Virus record (IMG/VR): IMGVR_UViG_3300020182_000076
Span: 1-39,815 of that record
Length of the DNA: 39,815 nt
Direction: 5' to 3' (one strand)
Source of the DNA: a virus
The position numbers and the translations under genes are program-made. Position 1 is the stretch's first letter. The number at the start of each line of letters is the position of its first letter. Of this stretch, positions 7,045 through 12,764 are shown piece by piece. The notes beneath the pieces were generated by a model. It saw only the letters and a program-made list of their open reading frames with translations, made no database searches and was not told the DNA's origin.

Positions 7045-7797
7045 ATGTATTATATTTATCACATATTCGGTAAAAAAATAGGAGTCGCACGTAATTTAAA
7101 AAGTAGAGTTACGCTTGCGCAGGGTTATAAGCCTAATGAATATGAAGTTCTTGATTCTTCTGATGATATAGATTATATATCTCACAAGGAAATAGAACTT
7201 CAAAAGTCTTATGGCTATAGAGTAGATAGAAAATTATATAAAAATTTATTTAAGAAAATGAAAATTAATGCTACAGAACAAACGTCAACTTTTCCATACT
7301 CTATCGTAGAGTTAAAAGCTAATTTAGATAGTGATATTGGATTTAAATGGGAAACATCATTAGGTGAATTTGAATTAACAAAAAAATCTGTTAATTGGAT
7401 AAAAGCTAATGCTAAAAAATCAATGTATAATGATAACCGTACGTACATTTATAATAAAGCTTTTTATGAAGCTTTTTTGGCAGAACCACTATATGACAAA
7501 GAAAACATATTTGGACTCATTAGAGGGTGGGCACAAGAACGTGGTTTATATGATAAGGGAGATTTTAAAACTCAATATATAAAACTTATGGAAGAGTCAG
7601 GTGAATTAGCTCAAGCTATATTAAAAAATGACGAACCAGAAGTTATTGATGCTATAGGAGATATGGTCGTTGTATTAACTAATTTAGCTAAGTTACGAGG
7701 ACACAATATTGAAGATTGTATTCAGTCTGCTTATGACGAAATATCTAATCGTAAAGGCAAGATGGTTAATGGTACATTTGTAAAAAATACGCTATGA
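7045..7797 (+). CDS. GIY-YIG-like / MazG nucleotide pyrophosphohydrolase fusion protein
   Basis: Starting at ATG 7045 (the frame extends 10 codons further up, into the previous gene), the 250-residue product has two recognisable ends. Residues 1-70 (YYIYHIFGKKIGVARNLKSR, then HKEIELQKSYGYRVD) resemble a compact GIY-YIG nuclease fold, with the GIY and YIG motifs changed to YYIYHI and KKIG. Residues of about 155-250 are a MazG-type all-alpha NTP pyrophosphohydrolase: KLMEESGELAQAI (EExxE) and DAIGDMVVVLTNLA, with the common phage ending RKGKMVNGTFVKN. MazG enzymes hydrolyse (d)NTPs to (d)NMPs. Here that could degrade signalling nucleotides or supply dCMP to the ThyA-like enzyme. The roughly 80-residue middle is unassigned. 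The stop overlaps the next ATG (ATGA). MazG call firm, GIY-YIG call tentative. Confidence 0.8.
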   Translation: MYYIYHIFGKKIGVARNLKSRVTLAQGYKPNEYEVLDSSDDIDYISHKEIELQKSYGYRVDRKLYKNLFKKMKINATEQTSTFPYSIVELKANLDSDIGFKWETSLGEFELTKKSVNWIKANAKKSMYNDNRTYIYNKAFYEAFLAEPLYDKENIFGLIRGWAQERGLYDKGDFKTQYIKLMEESGELAQAILKNDEPEVIDAIGDMVVVLTNLAKLRGHNIEDCIQSAYDEISNRKGKMVNGTFVKNTL

Positions 7798-8024
7798 GAG
7801 ATAAAGTAATACAAGATGTAGTTGAAAAGTTTCAACAACGCTCAGATGTTGGTTATAAAAAATATGGTGTTACTCTTCATGATGATGAACCTAATTTGCA
7901 TAAATGGCTTAATCATTTGCAAGAAGAATTAATGGATGCAGTTAATTATATTCAGAAGCTCAAGATGGAATCTACTACAGCTTTAGAAGAAAAGCTATTA
8001 AAAGACTTTGAAGAAGATGCTTAA
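7794..8024 (+). CDS. Small MazG-like (all-alpha NTP pyrophosphohydrolase) protein
   Basis: The 76-residue protein reads RSDVGYKKYGVTLHDDE, then LHKWLNHLQEELMDAVNYIQ. The HLQEELMDAVNYI helix has the EExxD-type metal-binding pattern of MazG-like/dimeric dUTPase-like all-alpha NTP pyrophosphatases. The upstream GYKKYG motif recurs in short phage members of this group. It is much shorter than a full MazG and probably functions as a dimer or higher oligomer. It overlaps the MazG fusion gene by an ATGA junction and the endonuclease gene by 8 bases. Two neighbouring pyrophosphohydrolase-like genes next to a ThyA variant and ribonucleotide reductase point to dNTP pool control. Substrate unknown. Confidence 0.65.
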   Translation: MRDKVIQDVVEKFQQRSDVGYKKYGVTLHDDEPNLHKWLNHLQEELMDAVNYIQKLKMESTTALEEKLLKDFEEDA

Positions 8025-8475
8025 TAGAAATAGAAAAGGAAGAAGAAAAAGGGGTCCTGTTAGAGCTAAAAAAGTTAGCTTTGACGGGATTGACTTTGCT
8101 TCAGGCTTAGAAAAGTATATGTATACTGCTTTAAAAAAAGCAAAGATTAAAAATAAATATGAAGGTGAAACGTTTGTTTTAATTAATGGATTTCATTTTG
8201 AAAATGAATCTTATGAAAGACAAGCTAATGGCAAAGGGGAATTAATTAATAGAGGTAGTAAAAGAATATTACCTATTAAGTATACACCTGATTTTATTGG
8301 TGAAGATTTTATAATAGAAACAAAAGGTAGAGCTAATGAATCTTTCCCAATTAGGTGGAAACTGTTTAAAAAATTAGTTACTGAGCAATTTCCCCAGTAT
8401 ACTTTATATAAACCACAAAATCAAAAAGAATGCGACAGAGTAGTAGAAATAATCCTGAGCAAGAAAAAAAAGTAG
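8017..8475 (+). CDS. PD-(D/E)XK endonuclease (T7 endonuclease I-like)
   Basis: I choose ATG 8017 (152 residues); the frame opens at a TTG three codons earlier. After a very basic N-terminus (NRNRKGRRKRG) comes FDGIDFASGLEKYMYTALKK. The downstream metal-site residues are in YTPDFI and FIIETKGRANE (E-x-K), followed by FPIRWKLFKKL. This E...D...ExK arrangement matches phage endonuclease I-type and related Holliday-junction or packaging-associated nucleases. Likely jobs are resolving branched replication or recombination intermediates, or degrading host DNA. A second possibility is a Vsr/MutH-like repair nuclease. The insertion between the first and second motif (NESYERQANGKGEL) is unusual. It overlaps genes on both sides. 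Confidence 0.77.
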   Translation: MLNRNRKGRRKRGPVRAKKVSFDGIDFASGLEKYMYTALKKAKIKNKYEGETFVLINGFHFENESYERQANGKGELINRGSKRILPIKYTPDFIGEDFIIETKGRANESFPIRWKLFKKLVTEQFPQYTLYKPQNQKECDRVVEIILSKKKK

Positions 8476-8603
8476 CTCGGCTTAGATATGCCGAAAGGCA
8501 GATTGAAAAATGGATTAAGTGGTCTATCCAAAATAGAGGATATGTAAAATACAAAGAAATAGTTGAGATACATGATAAATATAATATAAAATGCTATGGC
8601 TAA
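8430..8603 (+). CDS. Small basic hypothetical protein, 57 aa
   Basis: A frame from ATG 8430 to TAA 8601-8603 encodes 57 residues, beginning MRQSSRNNPEQEKKVARLRY and continuing AERQIEKWIKWSIQNRGY. It starts inside the endonuclease gene (46-base overlap), and the following gene starts inside its last codons. The product is basic and probably helical, with a WIKW motif and a C-terminal KYNIKCYG. Natural codon bias and continuous overlap with its neighbours support real coding. It could be a small DNA- or RNA-binding protein; no family is recognised. Confidence 0.6.
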   Translation: MRQSSRNNPEQEKKVARLRYAERQIEKWIKWSIQNRGYVKYKEIVEIHDKYNIKCYG

Positions 8604-8730
8604 AGTAATATCAAATAATTATAAAAGTAATACAAGGGTTAAAAGACCAGGAGTACATGCTAAATCTAAAACTTCTAACTTAAAAACAAGTAAAAATTAT
8701 ACTAAACAATATAAAGGACAAGGAAGATGA
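8596..8730 (+). CDS. Small conserved-looking basic protein, 44 aa
   Basis: The frame from ATG 8596 to TGA 8728-8730 encodes 44 residues, very rich in Lys, Ser and Thr, with the core VKRPGVHAKSKTSNLKTSKN and ending YTKQYKGQGR. I recall the PGVHAK...SK..Y...Y.GQG pattern from marine phage genomes, where it occurs as a short protein of unknown role; I could not search for it. The high positive charge suggests nucleic-acid or ribosome binding. It overlaps the previous gene by 8 bases, and its stop overlaps the next start as ATGA. Confidence 0.68.
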   Translation: MAKVISNNYKSNTRVKRPGVHAKSKTSNLKTSKNYTKQYKGQGR

Positions 8731-8867
8731 CAGGCTGGGAAATTAGTGTTGGATTATATCCTGGTGTTTTATTAGGAATTAGAAGCTATGTAGAAAACGA
8801 ATCAACAGACCATGTTTTATATATACCTTTTGTAGAATTATGTTTAACTATATATTATAAAAATTAA
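8727..8867 (+). CDS. Small hypothetical protein, 46 aa
   Basis: From ATG 8727 (ATGA overlap with the previous gene) to TAA 8865-8867, this frame encodes 46 residues: MTGWEISVGLYPGVLLGIRS, then an acidic stretch, then HVLYIPFVELCLTIYYKN. It shares one base with the nrdB start (TAATG). The two hydrophobic stretches could pack as beta strands or as a short membrane hairpin. The WE.....YPG..LG.R...HVLY.PF pattern looks familiar from phages of Bacteroidota, but its function is unknown. The exact double overlap with both neighbours makes chance unlikely. Confidence 0.66.
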   Translation: MTGWEISVGLYPGVLLGIRSYVENESTDHVLYIPFVELCLTIYYKN

Positions 8868-9835
8868 TGGGATTATTTAATGAAAGAATTGCGTACAAAC
8901 CATTTGAGTACCCAGAGTACTATACTGAGGGATGGCTTAAACAAGCTCAGGCATTCTGGTTGCATACCGAAATACCAATGTCAGGTGATGTTAAGGATTG
9001 GAATGAGAAATTAACACCTGAAGAAAAAAGCTTAGTAGGTAATATACTACTAGGATTTGCACAAACAGAATGTGCTGTTAGTGATTATTGGACACAAAAA
9101 GTAGTTGGTTGGTTTCCAAAACACGAAATACAACAAATGGCTATGATGTTTGGTTCTCAAGAAACAATTCACGCTGTAGCTTATAGCTATTTAAATGAAA
9201 CACTTGGCTTAGAAGATTTTGAAGCCTTTCTTCAAGATGAAGCAACAATGGAACGATTTGATAATTTAGTTAGTTATGATGGAAATAATAAAACCAGAAT
9301 CGCAAGAAGCCTTGCAATCTTTAGTGCTTTTGCAGAAGGAGTTAGCCTCTACTCTGCTTTTGCTGTTCTTTATAGTTTTCAATTACGTAATCTCCTTAAA
9401 GGGATTGGGCAACAAATGAAATGGAGTGTAAGGGATGAATCATTACATTCTAAAATGGGCTGTAGACTCTTTAGACATATGTGCGAAGAAGATAAAAGTT
9501 TATTAGAAGATTGTAGAAAAGATATTATTGATGCGGCGACAGCAATGCTTAAGGCAGAAGAAAAATATATTGACAGAATGTTTGAAGCCGGAGACGTTGA
9601 AGGAATTAAAGCCTACGATCTTAAGCAATTTATTAGAAAAAGACTTAACGAAAAATTACAAGAGCTTGGTTACTTCGACCTCGGGCAGCACTTTGAATTT
9701 AACAAAAAAGCATCAAGTAATCTCGATTGGTTTTACCATCTTACTGGTGGTCATACCCATACTGATTTTTTTGCTGTACGTCCAACTGATTATTCAAAAG
9801 CAAATGAAGGAGAAGATTTTGAAGATATTTGGTAG
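8867..9835 (+). CDS. nrdB: Ribonucleotide reductase class I small subunit (R2)
   Basis: The 322-residue protein is a class I R2 subunit, which generates the radical used by NrdA to reduce ribonucleotides. The di-metal ligands can be traced as Glu68 (FAQTECAV), Glu99 and His102 (SQETIHAVAY), Glu157 (FAEGVSLY), and Glu191 and His194 (RDESLHSK). The radical tyrosine is Tyr106, four residues after His102. The first ligand is Glu, whereas most class Ia/Ib enzymes have Asp. The C-terminal tail is acidic (EGEDFEDIW), as expected for docking to the large subunit. nrdA follows after two small genes. Together they raise deoxynucleotide supply for phage replication. Confidence 0.95.
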   Translation: MGLFNERIAYKPFEYPEYYTEGWLKQAQAFWLHTEIPMSGDVKDWNEKLTPEEKSLVGNILLGFAQTECAVSDYWTQKVVGWFPKHEIQQMAMMFGSQETIHAVAYSYLNETLGLEDFEAFLQDEATMERFDNLVSYDGNNKTRIARSLAIFSAFAEGVSLYSAFAVLYSFQLRNLLKGIGQQMKWSVRDESLHSKMGCRLFRHMCEEDKSLLEDCRKDIIDAATAMLKAEEKYIDRMFEAGDVEGIKAYDLKQFIRKRLNEKLQELGYFDLGQHFEFNKKASSNLDWFYHLTGGHTHTDFFAVRPTDYSKANEGEDFEDIW

Positions 9836-9980
9836 TTTATTTTTATTTTTGTTTTTAAGTTGTACGGCAGAAGATATTATAGAAGAAGATTGTATTAAAG
9901 TTGCAAAACACTGCATAACAAATAGAGACCAAACAATTACGTGTACTAGTTATTATGAATGTATTATTTATAATAATTAA
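9804..9980 (+). CDS. Small cysteine-rich lipoprotein, 58 aa
   Basis: The frame from ATG 9804 to TAA 9978-9980 lies partly inside the end of nrdB (32-base overlap). It encodes MKEKILKIFGSLFLFLFLSC followed by TAEDIIEEDC and a cysteine-containing tail. The Lys-rich start, hydrophobic core and LFLSC lipobox predict signal peptidase II cleavage and lipidation of Cys20. The mature peptide is only about 39 residues and has four more cysteines, which could form disulfides outside the cytoplasm. Small phage lipoproteins in other systems block superinfection (for example T5 Llp, which inactivates a receptor), so such a role is reasonable but unproven. It sits between nrdB and nrdA, like a moron gene. 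Confidence 0.66.
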   Translation: MKEKILKIFGSLFLFLFLSCTAEDIIEEDCIKVAKHCITNRDQTITCTSYYECIIYNN

Positions 9981-10010
9981 AACCTAATAAAAATTATTAA
10001 ATAAAATGAA

Positions 10011-10238
10011 ATGAAAGAACAAAAATTAGTAGAATTAGTTAATAAGGTAAATGGTTTAGAAAATATTGTTAAACAATTAATAACTGAATTATATAACTTA
10101 AAAGATTTAAGTGTAGGCACACTAGAGGCGGTTAAATTAATGCCTGGTTATGACGATGCAATAATTGAATTAACAAAACAATTAGAAGAAGCAAATAAAA
10201 AACAACAAGAAAAAAAATTAGATTTAAATGTGGAATAA
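10011..10238 (+). CDS. Coiled-coil hypothetical protein, 75 aa
   Basis: This 75-residue product is almost entirely helical in appearance. A first heptad-like segment (LVELVNKVNGLENIVKQLIT) and a last one (AIIELTKQLEEANKKQQEKK) are separated by a loop containing MPGYDD. No signal peptide, zinc site or enzyme motif is seen. An upstream ATG at 10006 is closed after two codons, so 10011 is the start. It overlaps the nrdA start by 11 bases, which suggests translational coupling. It may be a small oligomeric adaptor. Function unknown. Confidence 0.68.
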   Translation: MKEQKLVELVNKVNGLENIVKQLITELYNLKDLSVGTLEAVKLMPGYDDAIIELTKQLEEANKKQQEKKLDLNVE

Positions 10239-11970
10239 TGAATGGGTAAAAGGTGAGGATTATCCAGTGTGGGGTGATACTGAAGTTTATAAAAAAACAA
10301 TTACAGGTGGTTATTTATTTCAAGGAGAATCACCTAAAGATGCTTATATGCGCGTTTCAACCGCGGTAGCTAAGCGTTTATACAAGCCAGAATTAGCTGA
10401 AAAGTTTTTTGATTACATATGGCGGGGTTGGCTGTGTTTAGCCTCACCAGTGTTGTCTAATACAGGTACAGATCGAGGTTTACCTATTAGTTGTTTTGGG
10501 ATTGATGTTGCTGATAGTATAAATGATATTGGACAAAAGAATTTAGAAATGATGCTCTTAGCCAAGCATGGAGGCGGTGTTGGCATAGGGATTAATATGA
10601 TAAGACCCGCTGGTGCTAAAATTACAGGTAATGGAACAAGTGATGGAGTGGTCCCGTTTTGCAAGATATACGATTCAACAATACTTGCCACTAATCAAGG
10701 ATCTGTCCGCAGAGGAGCTGCGTCAGTTAACATCAATATTGATCACCCCGACTTTGAAGAATGGGTGGAGATCAGAGAACCTAAAGGAGATGTCAATAGG
10801 CAGTCCCTCAATCTACACCAGTGCGCTGTGGTCGGTGACAAGTTTATGCGAAGACTTGAACAAGGAGATACAGAAGCTAGACGCAAGTGGGGGAAACTAT
10901 TACAAAAGCGTAAAGCAACTGGAGAGCCTTATATCCTCTTTAAGGGAAATACAAACAAAAATAACCCAAAAGCATACAAATCAAATGGGCTCAAAGTTCA
11001 TATGACAAACATATGTAGTGAAATTGCATTACATACAGACGAATCACACTCTTTTGTGTGTTGCTTATCTTCTCTTAACTTAGATAAATACGACGAATGG
11101 AAGAACACGAATTTGATATACGACGCGACATGGTTCCTAGACGGTGTGCTCGAAGAATTTATCCAGAAGGCAAAGAATATGAAGGGATTCGAGAACTCTG
11201 TACGCAGTGCGGAAAAAGGTCGGGCACTTGGGTTGGGTGTCCTTGGGTGGCACAGTCTGTTACAAAAGAACGGAATTGCTTTCGAAGGTTTATTAGCACA
11301 ATTCAAAACGCGAGAAATTTTTTCAAAATTAAAAATTGAAACTGAAAGAGCATCAAGAGATTTAGCTGAAACTTATGGTGAACCTTTATGGTGTGTAGGT
11401 ACTGGAATGCGTAATACACATTTAAGAGCTATTGCGCCTACCGTATCTAACAGTAAACTTTCAGGTAATGTTTCACCTGGTATTGAGCCTTGGGCTGCAA
11501 ACGTATTTACAGAGCAATCTGCTAAAGGCACGTTTATTAGAAAAAATAAAGAACTTAAAAAAGTATTAAGAAAAATTGGAATTGATAGTAAAGAAACTTG
11601 GGATAAGATTTTGGAAGATGGTGGATCCATTCAAGACATTAAAGAGCTCGATGGATGGAATTATGATCACCAAGGAAGACTTACCGAAGAAGATGGTGAG
11701 TCTGTAAAAAATGTATTTAAAACATTTAAAGAGATTAATCAATTAGAATTAGTTAATCAAGCTGGTATACGTCAAGATTATATAGATCAATCAGTAAGTT
11801 TAAATTTAGCGTTTCCTTCTGTAGCGGATCCTAAATGGCTTAATAAAGTGCATTTAGAGGCATGGAAACGTGGTATTAAGACTTTGTATTATATGAGAAC
11901 TGAATCTGTATTAAGAGGTGATATTGCTGCAAAAGCAATGGATCCAGATTGTATATCCTGTGATGGATAA
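10228..11970 (+). CDS. nrdA: Ribonucleotide reductase class I large subunit (R1)
   Basis: The 580-residue protein has the complete R1 active site: Cys89 (GLPISCFGID), the NICSE finger loop with Asn261, Cys263 and Glu265, the partner Cys at 278/279 (SFVCCLSSLNL), Tyr554-Tyr555 of the radical path (LYYMRTES) and a C-terminal CISC pair (575-578) for re-reduction. It is shorter than typical bacterial NrdA (about 750). It starts directly with the catalytic barrel region and lacks an N-terminal ATP-cone, so dATP feedback inhibition is probably absent, as in several phage enzymes. No intron or intein interrupts it. A long central part (about 10,560-11,280) is visibly richer in G+C than the rest of the gene. 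It is the last gene of the + strand operon. Confidence 0.95.
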   Translation: MWNNEWVKGEDYPVWGDTEVYKKTITGGYLFQGESPKDAYMRVSTAVAKRLYKPELAEKFFDYIWRGWLCLASPVLSNTGTDRGLPISCFGIDVADSINDIGQKNLEMMLLAKHGGGVGIGINMIRPAGAKITGNGTSDGVVPFCKIYDSTILATNQGSVRRGAASVNINIDHPDFEEWVEIREPKGDVNRQSLNLHQCAVVGDKFMRRLEQGDTEARRKWGKLLQKRKATGEPYILFKGNTNKNNPKAYKSNGLKVHMTNICSEIALHTDESHSFVCCLSSLNLDKYDEWKNTNLIYDATWFLDGVLEEFIQKAKNMKGFENSVRSAEKGRALGLGVLGWHSLLQKNGIAFEGLLAQFKTREIFSKLKIETERASRDLAETYGEPLWCVGTGMRNTHLRAIAPTVSNSKLSGNVSPGIEPWAANVFTEQSAKGTFIRKNKELKKVLRKIGIDSKETWDKILEDGGSIQDIKELDGWNYDHQGRLTEEDGESVKNVFKTFKEINQLELVNQAGIRQDYIDQSVSLNLAFPSVADPKWLNKVHLEAWKRGIKTLYYMRTESVLRGDIAAKAMDPDCISCDG

Positions 11971-11991
11971 AAAAAGTAAATAATTATTTTT

Positions 11992-12022
11992 ATAGCGCGA
12001 ATAAGTTGTATATTCACGCTAT
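11992..12022 (+). terminator. Hairpin in the convergent intergenic region
   Basis: ATAGCGCGAATA (11992-12003) pairs with TATTCACGCTAT (12011-12022) at 11 of 12 positions around a 7-base loop. It lies 22 bases after the nrdA stop. On the opposite strand it is followed by an A/T-rich stretch with a T-run (complement of 11970-11977). It is probably part of a bidirectional termination zone where the two arms of the genome meet. Confidence 0.6.
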
Positions 12023-12057
12023 GTTTTGTATTTGTTGTTACAAATAGTTGTTTGTTT

Positions 12058-12093
12058 AAAGGGGTAGAATTAGCGTTCTACCTCTTTTTTTTT
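12058..12093 (+). terminator. Intrinsic terminator of the + strand operon
   Basis: AAAGGGGTAGAA (12058-12069) pairs with TTCTACCTCTTT (12076-12087) around the loop TTAGCG, giving a 12-pair stem with one G-U pair, and it runs directly into a T-tract. This is a strong rho-independent terminator for nrdA and the left arm. The right half of the hairpin is also the last codons of the opposite-strand gene, whose stop (complement of 12070-12072) lies in the loop. Confidence 0.8.
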
Positions 12094-12474
12094 GTCATCA
12101 AAATCCATTGCAGCTTTTAATATGAATTTATCCATCATATTATCCTGATTTTCTAACATTTGCTTTTGCAAATTAATAATCATATCTTCAAGATTATCTT
12201 TAGCTGCCACTAATAATTCAATTTGATCTTCTTTCCTTTCAATTGTTGCTTTAAGTGCATTTATATCATCAGGCTTGGAACCCGTAATAGTGCTTATGAC
12301 CATAGCTAAACTAGCTGATAGTGTACCTACGAGCATCATTACAACTTCTTTATTAGATTCTAAAACTGGATATTGAATAAATACTACAACTAAAGCTACT
12401 ATAAAGAAAAATATTAATAATGCCCCACTATAAGAACGTAATTCTTTTGCTACTCCGTTTTTAGGTAATTTCAT
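12070..12474 (-). CDS. Small membrane protein with C-terminal coiled coil (holin-like?)
   Basis: This 134-residue protein has two hydrophobic segments near the N-terminus (ALLIFFFIVALVVVFIQYPV and VVMMLVGTLSASLAMVISTI). They are followed by GSKPDDINALKATIERKEDQ and a long charged helix to the end. The topology, with two membrane helices and a cytoplasmic or periplasmic coiled coil, recalls phage holin-like proteins, but I see no specific family signature. It is the last gene of the right-arm operon, after the giant virion protein and another small membrane protein; the pair could serve lysis or membrane-anchored ejection. Its final codons form one arm of the opposite-strand terminator. Confidence 0.7.
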   Translation of the reverse strand: MKLPKNGVAKELRSYSGALLIFFFIVALVVVFIQYPVLESNKEVVMMLVGTLSASLAMVISTITGSKPDDINALKATIERKEDQIELLVAAKDNLEDMIINLQKQMLENQDNMMDKFILKAAMDFDDKKKEVER

Positions 12475-12477
12475 GTT

Positions 12478-12756
12478 TTATTGTTTTTTTCTTCCAGATC
12501 TTTGTTTACCAGTTGCTGCAGAAGGTATATCTCCAATTTGATTACCAACTTCTTTAATAGCATCTCCTACGTCTTTAATTTCTTTTACAACGTTTTCAGC
12601 TCTTGATTTAATTTCAGCAACAGCCTCTTCAGCCGCATCCGCAATCATATCTTTATCTTTGTCTTGTATTTTACCAGTGTATAATGATATTAAATAAAAA
12701 TTTAATAAAAGGGATAATACAGTAAAAATGCTTAATGTAATTGTTATTGTGCTCAT
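12478..12756 (-). CDS. Small membrane-anchored amphipathic protein, 92 aa
   Basis: The 92-residue product begins with one hydrophobic helix (TITLSIFTVLSLLLNFYLIS), then a strongly amphipathic helical region (MIADAAEEAVAEIKSRAENV, VKEIKDVGDAIKEVGNQIGD) and a basic tail GKQRSGRKKQ. One N-terminal anchor plus a long helical body resembles an i-spanin or a small virion or ejection accessory protein, but no o-spanin partner is evident. It is separated from the following gene by only 3 bases, and from the giant gene upstream by 8 bases. No catalytic motifs. Function unknown; lysis accessory is a guess from topology. Confidence 0.7.
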   Translation of the reverse strand: MSTITITLSIFTVLSLLLNFYLISLYTGKIQDKDKDMIADAAEEAVAEIKSRAENVVKEIKDVGDAIKEVGNQIGDIPSAATGKQRSGRKKQ

Positions 12757-12764
12757 AGTTTGGT

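Noticed and set aside
8008-8016. TTG start for the endonuclease.
   Set aside because: The ATG at 8017 lies three codons downstream, overlaps the previous stop neatly and needs no rare start codon.
10228-11970. Intron or intein in nrdA, suggested by the change in base composition.
   Set aside because: The reading frame is continuous and all catalytic motifs are in order with normal spacing; there is no splice-type Cys/Ser...HN-Cys boundary and no group I core.
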